Positions 1 to 13,967 of a stretch of DNA of 64,000 nt are shown here, piece after piece (position 1 is the first letter of the stretch; every line of letters begins with the position of its first letter). The notes beneath the pieces are model-generated. The model was not told the DNA's origin, ran no database searches, and saw nothing but the letters and a program-made list of their open reading frames with translations. Source of the DNA: Hofstenia miamia (lineage: Eukaryota; Xenacoelomorpha; Acoela); the NCBI GenBank assembly GCA_004352715.1, contig SCFE01000089.1, positions 1,014,825 to 1,078,824 on the forward strand, in the 5' to 3' direction. The position numbers were made by a program, and so were the translations under genes.

Positions 1-3000
1 CCTCTACTCGTTATAATTCATTTCAATAATTTGCATTCAAGGTGACAGGCTACTAGAATATACATTATGGACCTGAAACAAAGACAGATTAGTATTAATT
101 GAAATTTACTAAAAGCCTTGTTGCGATTCTAGGTGGAACTTGAACAATTATTAAATATAAATTGGTACCAAAACACTCATGAAAATACTGAAATAATAGA
201 ACTGTACGAGACGAAGCTATACATTTTGAAGGGAAGCAGATGTGCTGCATTCAATATCAATCAAATGATTCCTGCTGAGTAAAAAGATCATAAAAAATAT
301 AAATCACTTTTATCAATAGAATTGCAAATGTCTATCAAATAATTCGGTTATAACGAGCTTCAAGGGACGTGGAAGGAACCGATGTTCATTGTAATCGTTG
401 TATCATAAAATAAATTGTTGAGTGAGAACGGCTAATTAAACCTCATTATGATATTTAAGTTGCTGAAAATCACATAAATATGAACAGACATTTATCAAAA
501 AATGGGTGTAACCGCTAATTCAGAATTCGATAATCGCTATTTGTGCTTGACGCATTTTTCGGTACCACAACTTTCACTAATGTGTGTCAATACAAGTAAC
601 CAATTAAAATTATTGCAAATTCCACGAATCTTTGTAGCCTTACAACTATTCCACTGGCTTCAATACGTGTAGAAAGCAAATTGCAGTTTCAAGGGTTCAC
701 CAAACCCATTAGAGGGTCTTACAAGAAGTGAAAGGATGCACCTCAAAGTAAAAATTTAGATAAATATTTCTGTTATTATTTTCATTTTTACAGATACATC
801 GCTCTTAATAACTGGCTTTTCATAATAAGCGACCTCGTTATAATCGGAGGAACCTACATGCACAATTCTAGTTTTAGATGAGCCTAAAAATTTTGATCAT
901 TATATCTGGCTTCGTTTCATATCTGATCTCGTTATAATCGCATTATGCTGTAAGTGAGAATTGAAAAAAGACACAACAGTTACTGAAACTACTTCACCAA
1001 CATATTGCCTTCATCGCATCCAATGACTAATTTTTTGTAAAATTATTGACCATCCGAGTTATCAATGCTGCAGAATTTAAAGGATATCCTACTAAGGTAC
1101 TACAAAGCCGGAATATTATTGGCCGCAGTTTCACTTAGTTCCTTTGGATTTAGTACCAACCAGTCTATCTCGATTCCATGGGCACCATTTCGTCCCATAG
1201 AATAATTTCATTTTTAACATAAATTAGCAAAATTTTTCATTAACAATATTTATTTGTGGACTCAGTTGCATGACACAATCTTTGTCCGACAAAATAATTT
1301 AGTGACCGATTCCAGTCCTGTATCACGGTACTGAAATCAAGAATTTTAATGGGACTCGATGATCCGCAGAACACTATATCCAACCCAGAATTTTACCCGG
1401 GCCTGGCTTGGACCCTAAAACTAAGAATAAAGCGGGGAGGGGTCCGAAATTTTGCACAACGAGGCTAGAATTGTTGAAAATTGTATCAGGATAAAATATA
1501 GATACTTTCTTTTACATTACAATATTATATCAACTATTATATTCAATTGAACTTTGCAGTTGATGCAAAATTGTTTCCATTTTTGTATTTTCAATAATGT
1601 TAAATATTTTTATTTACAAAAATCTTATAATTGCATGGATATAACGGGCAGGACCCGCGCTTGAATTTTACCAATTGCACTGCCCGGTTACAACTCTGCT
1701 CCAAACAAACCAATATGTTTGCTGGTCATAAAAAAACGTGATTTCCATTTATTTGTACTATTTTTGTGGTTTTATGGCAAGTATTATACAGAACATTCTA
1801 CAAAAATTAGGGAAGCATTTGCAAACCATCATATTTATAATAATGAAAACCATGGCGTTATTATTGTAAGCCATTTGAAAGGCTCAGTTACTACGAACCT
1901 CTATGGAATAAATCAGTGGATTTTATAATGAACAAACACTACTTTATTGTAGAAGTGTACAGATATTGAAAATGTTAACAGACTATTTAAAATATGAAAG
2001 AAGTGTTTTCCTTTAGCATGTTAATGCAAACAAGAATTCGGTTATGAATTTGCGATTCCTTTTTATCACTCAATTCCGGTGATCCCTATGTCAAAACAAA
2101 AACAAAATATGTCTGATATAATAATTGAACTCAGATACACACTTCTACTCGAAGTCTCAAAACAGATTTTATTCATTGTACAAAGATATATATATATATA
2201 TATATATATATAATCTTTATAGACCATTTGCTCTCAATTAACACAAATTCTTCAACATGCACATAACTGATGTTAGTGTAAGAGGATAGAGATACATGGT
2301 ACATATCAGATCTGAGTATTGATCAATCTAATCAAACATTTAAAGCATTGGACTTAACAAAGCATTTACACACAAAAAGCATTTATCACAAAACTAGAAG
2401 TATCACAAAAATGGAAGAATGGTCTTAGTAGTATGATGAAATATGCTAATTTAAAATTTGTTTATGTACAAATATTGTAAAGAGGAGGTGCTGGAATGCG
2501 CAGACAAAGAAATCAATAGTGGTGAATTCAATACCTTTTGAATATCTACAAAATAATTGAAGGCATCACCTGAACTTTGTGACCACTTATCGGCGTCACT
2601 TCTGCTATTAATTCAAACTTGTTTTTCAGAAGTGAATTATACTTAATATAGATTAAGAATAAAATAGATTCTATTGTCTCTAATCATGTTGCAATTGTAA
2701 ACAAAAAACAATTAAAAATCGATAATGAAACTGCGAAGTTTCCGTTTTATATCCTAAATGACATTAAGTGAAAAATAATTTTATGTGAACAAAATACATT
2801 TCCGTTACAGGTGCTGCCATCAATTTCTATGGAGCAGACTTCGACTAATTAAGGCATTTCAATTTGTCAAATATTGTTCAAGCAACTTAGTTAATTCAAT
2901 TATTAAAGTCTTAAGTTAATAATGATAAAATAATCAACAACGACGGTTTCAGTAGATTTGTTAATTGAGTGTTCATTGCTTTTACTATTGATTTGTTTTG

Positions 3001-4254
3001 TCTAGAAAAACGGTCATTTAACCATGATATGTAAGCAAACGTTGCTAATATTGGTTTTAAAGAAAATGAAATCATCAACAAAAATGAATCTATACAAATA
3101 AGTAAACGAGCAATTTCACCAAGCATTTGACTTGCCTAAGGCCAAGCAGGTTGCAGCCTTTTTCCATGACAAAATACTTGATAGAGTATTCTAAAATCTA
3201 TGAAAAATCATGTTTTATGGAGTGCAAGCTAGTAGTTAAAGCAGAGTACATTAAAATCAATCGAGATATGGTTTGAAAATGGCAACATGTCACGAAAACA
3301 AACTAAATATATAAGTGTTTTCACGCTTAACTAGTACGTACTAACCAGTAGAAGGAAAATTAAATGCTTTACTATGCATTGTTATGCCACAAAAGCACAT
3401 GTAACAGGCCATATGATTACTCAATCCAGTATTAAAACCTACACATGTAATCAAAGGAAATAATATCGCCAATATTGAATAACCAAATTCAAAGAAAGAA
3501 ACGACACGACCCGGACCTGACAAAAAGTTAACACGACACAGCGGTGTGGGTCGATTTGCTTCCACCACCAAATTGCAGGTTGCTACTTTTAACAATGACT
3601 TTCAGAATATAAAAAAGCAGATGGAATCAATTTCGGTTGGTGAATATTACTTATCCAAATATTTTTTTAAAGAAAAGAACAATATTCGATAGTGAAATGC
3701 AATTAGATAAAAAATCACTTTATTAATGAGTTTATAATGTATCAACCTATTTTTATAAATATCATTATTGATATCCAATTTTGGCATTAGCTAGTGAACC
3801 TAATCAATACCAGTAAAGTAATAGGATTTTTTCAAAATTATTTTAGCCTTGAGTGAACAACATAGAAATTGTGCAGACTAAGTTTTCACACAAGATATAT
3901 TTTTGGTAGCATAAAATATGATAGATAAATTTCTTAATGAGCCCCTAAGTGTATGCTACAGGATGAGGTTTAAATGTCTCATAAGAAATTGTTCATAGTG
4001 CCAAACATGAAAAGTAGCAAATTAATCCTCGAAACAGTACGTTTTTTAAGTATGTTGTCAGGAAATTTTTTCCAAAACATATTAGTAATGGCATTCTAAG
4101 ATAATAAAATAGCCTGGAGCATTTCTGAAATTGGGAAGGAATTTTAATTTTTACATAGTTCACACTTGTTAATAATCTCATATTTACCTTAAACAAGTTT
4201 TTTCATGATACATTGGCCTTGCGACCTCTGACTGCGTATGAGAGGAATCAACGG
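1..4254. other. AT-rich non-coding stretch
   Basis: I see no supportable gene here. The 12-base motif tcgttataatcg occurs at 835-846 and 929-940, with a related inverted motif near 345. Small GC-richer islets with GGGTC/CCCGG-like words lie at 1376-1450, 1645-1705 and 3505-3560 and resemble the subterminal parts of DNA transposons, but no terminal repeats could be paired. A minus-strand open frame at 2911-3126 is hydrophobic and matches nothing I know. Confidence 0.6.
2186..2212. repeat. (TA)n microsatellite
   Basis: Uninterrupted TA dinucleotide run in AT-rich DNA. Confidence 0.9.
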
Positions 4255-4560
4255 CTTTGGAAAATCTATGTACACATAATGAAACAGCTAGGGTCCTTTG
4301 TTGCTACACTCAGCTCAATGCCTTATAATTCCATAAACCTTAGGTATGGAGAGAAATTTTTAACTACTGCAACCACAGCAATAGGCTTTAATACACTTTT
4401 TCAACATTGCATTAAAGTATGTTAACCGACTGGCCTACCCATGTCTCACGATTTTCAAATTTACAAATAGACTATGAAAATTCTTTTTAAATATGGAAAA
4501 ACGGCTTGTTATTTTAATAGGATGTCAAGCTGTTTTAGGTTAATATATGAAAATGTGCTT
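4255..4560 (+). repeat. dispersed repeat, copy 1
   Basis: This stretch shares ordered blocks with 24918-25190 (plus), 16625-16870 (minus) and, in part, 40120-40240 (plus). Shared blocks include the words tcctttgttgct, accacagcaataggctttaa, caacattgcattaa, then a 'cccatgtc..acgat' block and an 'aaatatggaaaaa' block. The copies differ by many substitutions and small indels, so the family is old. The open frames across it (4213-4425 and 4474-4710) are not conserved between copies and are not taken as genes. It could be a decayed SINE or a MITE; no terminal structure was identified. Confidence 0.6.
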
Positions 4561-7500
4561 TTTGTCTCCACAGAATTCTTGGACTTTATTTGGAAACGTT
4601 GGCACTTGGTCACAATATTAAAAAATATTCGTATTGTAAACAATTACACAGTTTTAAAAAGAAAAAGTACAAACAAAATAGTGATGGGATCATCTTTTGG
4701 ATTGGTTTGAAGTGAAATTCGCAAAAATATCCATCCTAGTAACACGAATTATATACCAAAGAATAAAATTTTTTAGCAAAAAATTAGGTGATTTAGATAT
4801 CGAATGTAGAAAAATACAATTTTATCACTTGGAACTGAATATTGCAACAATTTGATTAATGAAAAATAAATTTATAGTTTTGTATACACTTTGGATCCTC
4901 GAGTAGTTCCTCATGGCGTGATGAAATTTACTTTGAATTTATTTTTTCGATAAAGTAAAATACTATTTTGGGCCGTATTAAGTATCATGAAATACCAAAT
5001 TACATTTTCATGTTCTTAAGCGTACTTTGAAGAAGTGGCACATCCAAGGTTTTCATTGGGGGCTCTCAGTCCCAAACTAACTTAGGTAAAGTGTAATCTA
5101 TACCTATACTTTCGGAATAAATTGGAAATAGTTAGAAATTTTTTCCCTTCATTTAATGCTATAATGAGAACATTGTGGGAACCGAATATTAAAAGTTGAT
5201 ATATTTAGCGTTTGATGTCGTTTTTTCTCTTTCATGACAGATTCTATCCAAAGGTGATCATTAAGCCCTATAACTCAGGGATACAGACAACTTTGTTGTT
5301 TTTCCTCGATTGGAGTAGATATCCAAGCACATTAAAAACAGGAATTTACATTATATATAGCAATAAAATAGAAACCTAACTAGGGTTGACCAAACTATTA
5401 TTTAAGAAAATGCTGAAGTGAATTAACAAAAAAATTGATAAATCTTAGAAAATCACTTTTAATCAAACTATTGTTGGCGTCTGTAATTTTAAAAATACAT
5501 TACCGTATCAGTAATAAATTCTACAAAGCTAATTGAAAATTTTAATACTGAAATGCATTCCCATTAATTACAAATTTATTTTATAAATTTTTAAGCAGAA
5601 TTTTAATTTTATTATATTTTAATAAAATATATTAATTGTCATGATGGTTAATGGAATTTAATAAAATCGAGTTATAATATTAAATTTTAAATTAATGGAA
5701 CTTAATTTTGACTGAAATTCTTAAAAGTGTAACTCAAAAATTAATTTTTATTAAAGAATGATTTACCGTTAAAAGTATTATTAATAAATTTCTATGGAAA
5801 AAAGTAAGAGGCAATCAAATATTAATCTAATTTAAAAAACCTTAAACACTTCAAATAGGAAGTTAATGTATATGCGATTTTAGGTGATCTGGCATGTGGC
5901 AGAATGCTGTTGATTTACCACAGAGGCCAAGAAAACCAATTTAAAATTTGTAAACATAAAATATTTGAAAGAAGTACCTAACAATTTTCTAGTGATGTGA
6001 TAAAACCAAAGGATTCCTGCGACTATCTGATGTAGGCTTGGGAAAATAATTATAATAATATAAATTTCTATCTATCAAGTTTTGTACATTATAAGCAAAT
6101 TGGCCAACAATTATATACCTTTCGACCATATATTAGTGATTAAAATAATATTTTCTTGTTAGGAGTATATTTTAGTTCAAATTAAAGGAGATGTGCCTGA
6201 TCACGAAAACTCCTAAATATAAGGCGATAATAAATTTTCATGTGTTGTTGACATATTTGAATGTCTTTTTCACCATTTCAACGATGACTTTGATTGCTTC
6301 AATCAATTTTTTTAATAAAAAATTAAAAATATTGAAAATTGAGTTGCTGAGATGCATTTTCAGGGTCTATTTATGCAATATTATAAAAATTTTGCTGTCC
6401 TTCACTTTGCTTTTGGTCACTCAAGTTGGTCACATCTATGTCCCCGTCAAAAAATCCTGGTTGCCCCCACTGCTCCTCTGATAATTATTGTAGAAAATCA
6501 TCTTACAAATTATTAATGATTTGCAATCTAAATTAAAATATACATTTTTTTGGATTAAATGGTGAAGTACTAATATTAGTAAATAGAATTTAGCTGCAAT
6601 TCATCAAAAAAATAAATGGAGCATTGTTTATAAATAACTAAAAACTGTAAAATATTTTTGATTAGATACTTGAGTGCCATTTAATAAAATATTATAGAAT
6701 ACTATTCAGGCGACGAAATCCCAAATTTTACAATCTTACGGTAGACTATATATACACGTATATATATATATATTTTTTTATTGCCATATTGCAATTGCAG
6801 CTGTGAGGACAGGCAATTTGCCAAGTCACCAAGGAACATTTCTTAAAAAAGAATACGATTATATGAAATTTTAAACTTTTCAAATTTGAGTAATAAATGT
6901 ATTAGCAATCATTTTAGTATTCTCCAAAAAATTTTATGAGCATTATGAGCATGGATTTAAATGTGTGATAGAAAATATTGGGGAGGTTTTCATCTACAAT
7001 ATTAAAGACGGAAAAGAAATATTATTATACCACTTGTTGGTAGATTACGATGAATAATCTTATTGTACTCAAAACTATGCTTTTCAATAGGAAACTCTAC
7101 CAAACTTAATAAAGTGAGATGAAAGGTTTTTATTAAATGTTCGAGACAATAGACCGCCACTTGCAGAATTCGGTAACCACCCAGAATGTCAGTTAAATAC
7201 ATCTAGTTGGAGGGAGGAACTGCATTAATTAATCAATTTAAATTATTGGTTACAATTATACATACTTAATATAACACCATTATTTACTTGACAAACATTA
7301 TTTACAACTTAAATGTGACCTTTTAACAATTCTTAATATATGCTAAGCAGAATTTAAGAATCCGGTAGATTTTTCAAACAAGTAGGTAGTACTCTATTGT
7401 CAAAAATTTTTTCTTTAAATTTTGAGTAACATTTATGATTTATTTTTTTCAAAATCTTCATGCAATCATTTTTAGATAGTCTAGATAAAGTCTTTTCCTA

Positions 7501-9951
7501 AGAATTTTAATTACCATTGCTTCAGAAGACATTTTGTACAACATCCAAATATTAATAGCATTCAGTCAAAAGAGAATTTTGTAAACCCAGCTTGATAGGA
7601 TATCATTTATACAAATCGTAGTCTTGTGATAAATATATGGAAACACATGTAAATGAGTGGCAGAAGGAAGTTAAATCTTCATAAACAAAATACTTACTAA
7701 ACATTGTTGTAAAATACTTGTCAGTCCTAATTCATGCTTCCTCATAATACGTATAGCTTCAGGCAAATGTTGAACATTATATGTAAAATATATTATTTGC
7801 AATTATATAAATGAATTTCGCTAACGATATGCAAGTTACAAACTTAATTTTTTTAGTTTTAAGATGAATGGCAGCTATTAAGACCATTAGAAAGCGATTG
7901 TTACCTCTACTAATCCTGAAACACTATTCTAAGCGTACTTGGACATTGACACATGGAAGTAAATTTAAATTTTCCATAAAGTAAAAACACTTTTGTTGTC
8001 CAATCTAAGTGTTTTCAATAAAAACGTGAAAAGCACTCTGGGAGCGGAGACCTCAGCCAAGTATCTCATTTTCCCAGACATGTTCTCACTTCCTCTTTGA
8101 ACTTATATTGATGTTCGCATAAGCAAATGGTCATCGCGAAATTTAATTTTTTACCAATTAAAACTACATTATAAAACAGAATGACTACAAAGGCCGTACA
8201 AACTATGTTTGCAATTATAAAATAGGCCCATTCGATTACTTACGATTGAATATTTTCCCATACTTTATATTTCAACCAAGGAAATAAGAGATCGACTGAA
8301 TTTTTGTCCAGCAACACAACCGATTCCAAAATCCTTTCATATACATTAAATTTGTTAAAAATCTTGACAAATTCTATATTGTTATTGCGCTTATATTTGT
8401 TGCTATATAAATTTGCAATATAATTATGTTGTTTTAGTTTTTTAAGAATGATTATGCACAATGCTAACCATATAAGCAATAAAACTAAAAATTGGGTAAA
8501 TATTATTGATTTAAAAAATCATTAAGGTTTCTTGGAGTGCAATACCTTAGATGATTTATAGAGGACTACTCACGTTATGTAGTTTCACATTAAAAATTAC
8601 GTGATTAAAGTGATAAATTTTTAACGTGTATTAAACAATATCTTGCAAATGCTTTTGATATTGACTATAATTAGAGACGTGAGCCCTTGATGTAAATTAT
8701 TGCATTTGGCTACCAGATAATGAATGTGAATCTTCACAAATGTTACCAATAGAGACAAAAATTTTCAAATTGTTTAAAATTTGTGCATAGATTAAACTTA
8801 AATTGCTCAGGGATTTTTAAAACTTTTTGATAGTTTCTTCTTAAAATTGTTAAACGCTTTCATCTCACAGATTAACAAAGTCTCAAAAATCAGAGCGCAC
8901 CATGTAAATGAGGTGTGTCGCCTTCTTTTTATAAATTTAACTGCTTATATTTTAATATTTTGCTTAGACTTTTATGGAAAATATATAAAAATGTTGCCAT
9001 TTATAGCATTGTAATGTTGAGTTAGATAACTGACCACGATCTCCAGATATTTTATTATTAACTGGGCATAACAAAACTTAACTGCCAATTTTGCACTGAA
9101 ATCGATTATTGTAATTAACTGTTTGCATGTAAACAAACTTCTTTTATCCAAACATTTCATAAAAATTAGTTCTATATGAAGATGAAATTTGTGTTTATTT
9201 TAATTTGTATATGTATTTTTACACGTTCTACAAAACTCCTGGAGTTTCATTAAAAAATTTTGACAAGTTTTTACAAGAATTTCATTTAAAATGTTGTTAA
9301 TTTCTTTTACTACAACACTTTATGTAATGCTTTAAAAAATTTTTTTTGTATTTAGTCAATGTAGTAATAAATATTATTTTTTGAAGCAACCCCCACTTAA
9401 AATATTGCAGCCGTCTGCTGAGTACTATGCTCTACGGCTAAGGTATCATATATGTCACTTTTCATAAGTTCTTCCTACCGCCATCACCAATTTAGCAATA
9501 TAATTATTACCACAACTAATTATAACCAGGATTGCAATCGTTCTTTTATCATTTACAGAAAACAGTAGTTCTTGTATATTCAATTACTAAAATTCTCTGC
9601 CAACTTACATCAACTTACATTCATTAATATTCATAAACGCTCATTGCTGGTAGCAGACAAAATTTAGAAGAATTGCACCAGCCAACAATGCAGGACTGAT
9701 TAAATTTAAAGAGAATGTTTTTTGTCATTTGCAAAGTTTAAGTTTTCAAGTGAATTTTTTCCTGTATTTCAATTACCAATTAAAACATTAGTCCCAAGGC
9801 AGGCCCAGCCCAACCCAACCCAATTCCAACTGTGGTCATACCTTTACAATTTTGCTACTGGTAGAATTAGCATACCAATTTTGAAAATATGAATAATTTT
9901 TTTCGGCCCTCAAAATTGTAATTTAATTAATTGTATATGGTTACAACATAC
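4561..9951. other. AT-rich intergenic or intronic stretch
   Basis: Mostly featureless AT-rich sequence with a short (TA)n tract near 6749-6773. If the GPCR exon at 9952-10086 belongs to a minus-strand gene, this stretch would be its downstream intron(s). I found no TM3-TM7 exon in it. A weak exon-like block (minus, 8244-8484) has an AG acceptor and a GTAAGT donor but no recognisable domain. Confidence 0.5.
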
Positions 9952-10086
9952 CATTAAATCAGCTACAGCTAGTGCTGCGATGAAGTAATTAGTGACGGTG
10001 TGGAGCCTGTAGTCCTTGTATACAGCAGATATGACCAATATATTACCACATGCACTCCATACAATGATAATGCAAAAGAAGAAGGC
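9952..10086 (-). CDS. GPCR exon (TM1-TM2), rhodopsin class, amine-receptor-like
   Basis: This 135-base minus-strand block reads 45 codons without a stop. It contains CGNILVISAVYKDYRLHTVT followed by NYFIAALAVADLM. In class A GPCRs the Gly-Asn of TM1 (N1.50), the basic first intracellular loop and the LAxAD of TM2 (D2.50) occur in exactly this order and spacing, and the 'LxTVTNYF' loop is typical of biogenic-amine and related peptide receptors. It is preceded by an acceptor-like TATTTTAG and followed directly by GTATGT, a good donor, so it is probably a phase 0-0 internal exon. The product would be a plasma-membrane receptor coupled to G proteins. Exons for TM3-TM7, including the DRY and NPxxY motifs, were not found. 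The ligand class is not determined and the gene is not named. Confidence 0.8.
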
Positions 10087-10496
10087 CTAAAATATGTCAT
10101 TAGATATTTGAATTTCCAAATTTTTACTCTAATCATTTATACAATAATTTGAAATCTTCCAAACCAGGAGCTCTCATTGCGGCTGAAATTCACTTTCAAG
10201 GGTTAATTTTGGTATCGAAGTTTTGAATTATGACCTTAAGGAAAGGTCTACCAGGGATGACCAAGGAGGAATATTGCAAATTCATATTAGCAATCTCCAG
10301 TGGGCAATGAAATTTTGAAAATAAGGGGCTGAATGAGATTTTAGCATATGGTAAATAGGGTGAATCGGTAAAGCAAGCCTGAGACCCCTGTTATAAGCTA
10401 TGCATGTTCATATTTACACTAGCTTACGCTTTTATATTTCTGGGAAAAAGCAATAGCTACGATAAATGCATATGCATATATATATATATATATATA

Positions 10497-10534
<38 letters not shown>

Positions 10535-11056
10535 ATTAATGTAACAAAAAATATTCAAATGCTAAGAAAACAGCAATAAAGGAACTCAAGAAAAAAGTTG
10601 CTAAAAGACAACAAATGTGAATAATTTTCATTGCAGGGAGTAGAAATTAAGGGCAAAGAGGAAGCAAAAAAGTTAATTTTGAAGAAGGTCAATCATACAA
10701 AAACACTCAAACATTATCAACAGCAGCTGGGGTACTGGCAATTAAAACGAATGAGATGAAGAAGAGAGATGCGAATCAGATTGTAGGGAAACTCAACAAA
10801 TTGTAATGATGAGCAAATTATACTATACAAAGATAATCATATAAAGAACAGTTGGAAGTTATAATATAGATTAGGATCATTAATACTTTTGAAACAATGA
10901 AAATCAAAGAAGATCTAAGAAAAATGATAATAATTCCTAAGGGACATGGATTAGACAGTATTTTTCTAGCTTAACGCCACAAAAAATTTACAGTATGTCA
11001 AATCCCATTCTGTGGTTAGATGGTTGGCTTATTTAAAATAGGCAGGAACTAAACCT
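10087..11056. other. AT-rich stretch with long (TA)n tract
   Basis: Non-coding as far as can be seen. It would be intron or upstream DNA of the GPCR gene on the minus strand. It holds a long TA run at about 10475-10529, interrupted once by 'ctat'. Confidence 0.5.
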
Positions 11057-12883
11057 GTGCCACATCATTGCAAATGCAGGTTAACAAGCCATGCGAATAA
11101 AATGTCATCTTCTTTACTACCATTCTATGAAGTCCTCAGCCCCAACGAGCCCACGCTGAAACGTGTTCCGAATAATGCTAGACAATCATGGGGATGGATT
11201 CTTCAGAATCAAATGAATGAAGCAATTACTAAAAATGCACATGAGTCACTCATCAAGTTGTAGTGCGTTCTGCCTCAAGTTAGGCATTGAATCACAGTGC
11301 ATTTGAAACAATGGGAAGAAACTCAATGGCCAGTGGTCAAAAAACAAAGAGAGAAGCGGCACGAAGGTGTTAAGCTGCTATATCAATTGTAACACGGATT
11401 TAAGGAAAAGCAAGGCGGGTGTTGAGTTTCAAAGACATTGCATCAAGCTTGCTCAAGGAAATCGTCTAGATAAAAAGCATTCCAACTAAAGTTCATCAGT
11501 GCATGATGCATCCCTTGCTAACATCAACTATGGTCATTTCCAAAGGGGACGGTATGTTTTCCTCAGGTTTGCGAATAGATGCATGTGAAGCAACACTGTC
11601 TGTTTCATTCAAATATTCTTTCGCAACATGTTGAATAATCTTATTGCAGGTAAGGCTCATTGGAAATGGTACCTTACATTGCTGGCGCTTCCTTAATTGT
11701 CCTGAGCATGGAATGTAGACATAGCGCTTTTGAAGAAGTAATACGACATCTTGCGGGAGCTGTACATGCAAATTTCTTCAACAACAACTAAAGAAATACT
11801 GCAGCATCATCAGTTTGGTGTCACATGTCCACGAGGTATAGAACGCGTTGTTCATAGAATGCAAGCCATTATCCGAAAATATTGGCATAAAAATGCATTT
11901 AGCACTGTCTCACGTGCCTTACAACAACCCGAAATAGTTCTATGGATTGATATCTGCTACAAAGACCCTCCACTAAAACATTTATTTCAGCAGTATTTGC
12001 ACAACAGGGTGCTTGATCCTTTACTTTTCTTTAGAGCTTTGAAGCTTTGATAAGAAAACTCAATGATATCACAAAGCTGCGCTACAACTTTTGATACTAG
12101 GACGATGGAATTATATGCGGAACAGGAAGAGCTCTCCTTCATTGCTTAAAAATTATCATTGATTTTAATAATTGTCTAGGCTTGCAAATCAAATTGAAGC
12201 ATATGAAATGCTCAACAGCCCAAATGTATTCATGTTTCCTAAGATATTGAAAAATCGGATGTTCGCAACTTTGAAATACTTGGTGCTCCTATTGAATAAA
12301 AAATGTAAAACTACAGAAACATTTACCACTCCTGCAAGTTCCTCGAGTGGCACTTTCCCTTTTTTTGCCTGTCGTCGTTTCCGCAGGCTTACACACATTG
12401 CATTGTTGCCAGGCTTGCCTGGAGGAACTTTTTAAACACATAACCTACACCACACCAGAAGAAATATCTACAAAATACACCACAGGAATACAAATTTGCC
12501 CCTCAATTCTCCACACCATTTTTTTACTAAACTGTTAAATATTTTAATTTGTAGACACTGAGAATTTTATGCATTTTTAATATAATAAAATTTTACAACT
12601 TAATCACTATCCTCATCAGGTTCACACTCTGTAATGCTATTGATTAAAGTTTGTGATTTGATAATACTTAAAATTATTGAGGCTAGCTGCAAAAAAACTT
12701 GTTAGGCTGTCTTCGGTGGAAGTTACAAATGCATCTGATTGGTTGCATGCAACTCCTTCGCCAGGCTTGGATTTCTGTCTTGAGGCAGCTCTAATGAATC
12801 CCAAGTTGGAACAAACTGTTTTCAGTGATGAAAATAAACGGAAATCTTGCTCAGTCGATATTCTCATACCTCAATGGTGCTAA
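11057..12883 (+). pseudogene. decayed non-LTR retrotransposon reverse transcriptase
   Basis: Pieces in different plus frames align in order with one group of metazoan non-LTR RTs. First comes a linker region (11057-11263). The 11751-12050 frame holds 'HQFGVTCPRGIERVVH' and 'KNAFSTVSRAL', which correspond to the family's 'xQxGVxxPGGxExxVH' and block A 'KNAFNxVSR' motifs. Near 12000-12040 'DPLLFFRALKL' is a worn block B. Block C at 12095-12109 reads Tyr-stop-Asp-Asp-Gly. The 12677-12883 frame holds 'ASDWLHATPSPGL', matching the 'xWLxAxPxxxLG' segment found C-terminal to the RT in this group. Several stops and frame changes mean it is dead. No endonuclease domain or ends were seen. The assignment to an RT is firm; the clade is left open. 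Confidence 0.75.
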
Positions 12884-13235
12884 ATTGCTGTACTTTGACA
12901 CACCCGCTCAATAGTGTTTCCAGCGTCGGAACGAGTATTGCAGCCGTTTAATTTCTTGATTTAGCATAAGAGAAAAATCACAGAGAAAATGCAACAAATT
13001 TTTCGGAATTGGGCTTGAAGTGCCTACCACTTGCATTTACTGTGTATGGATAATGAGTTCATGATTTATAATACAATTGTAAAGAATTAAAATCTACATT
13101 GAAAAAAAATACATAGACATATTTTGTTAATGATTTTTCGCAAGATCAACCTGTTAATACATATAAGAACGTTGCTTTTAGCATATCATATCATATTAAT
13201 GCATGGATTGATATGCTTTCATTATTTCTTAGGTA

Positions 13236-13240
<5 letters not shown>
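12884..13240. other. AT-rich stretch, nothing recognised
   Basis: The sequence downstream of the RT relic may include its 3' untranslated part. No repeats or coding signal could be supported. Confidence 0.4.
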
Positions 13241-13272
<32 letters not shown>

Positions 13273-13897
13273 NNNNNNNNNNNNNNNNNNNNNNNNNNNN
13301 NNNNNNNNNNNNNNNNNNNNNNNNNNNNNNNNNNNNNNNNNNNNNNNNNNNNNNNNNNNNNNNNNNNNNNNNNNNNNNNNNNNNNNNNNNNNNNNNNNNN
13401 NNNNNNNNNNNNNNNNNNNNNNNNNNNNNNNNNNNNNNNNNNNNNNNNNNNNNNNNNNNNNNNNNNNNNNNNNNNNNNNNNNNNNNNNNNNNNNNNNNNN
13501 NNNNNNNNNNNNNNNNNNNNNNNNNNNNNNNNNNNNNNNNNNNNNNNNNNNNNNNNNNNNNNNNNNNNNNNNNNNNNNNNNNNNNNNNNNNNNNNNNNNN
13601 NNNNNNNNNNNNNNNNNNNNNNNNNNNNNNNNNNNNNNNNNNNNNNNNNNNNNNNNNNNNNNNNNNNNNNNNNNNNNNNNNNNNNNNNNNNNNNNNNNNN
13701 NNNNNNNNNNNNNNNNNNNNNNNNNNNNNNNNNNNNNNNNNNNNNNNNNNNNNNNNNNNNNNNNNNNNNNNNNNNNNNNNNNNNNNNNNNNNNNNNNNNN
13801 NNNNNNNNNNNNNNNNNNNNNNNNNNNNNNNNNNNNNNNNNNNNNNNNNNNNNNNNNNNNNNNNNNNNNNNNNNNNNNNNNNNNNNNNNNNNNNNNN
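13241..13897. repeat. (TA)n tract running into an assembly gap
   Basis: A TA run (13241-13272) ends directly at 625 Ns (13273-13897). The long open frames across it are artefacts of the Ns. Confidence 0.95.
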
Positions 13898-13967
13898 TAA
13901 ATGAATAACTTCGATTCTTTGAAAAAATAAAAAAGCTGCTTATATTGCTGCTAAGAATAAAATATAC

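Noticed and set aside
9411-9442. A 32-base plus-strand micro-exon-like block between ttgcag and gtatca
   Set aside because: The translation looks protein-like, but 32 bases are too few, and no partner exon is visible on the same strand.
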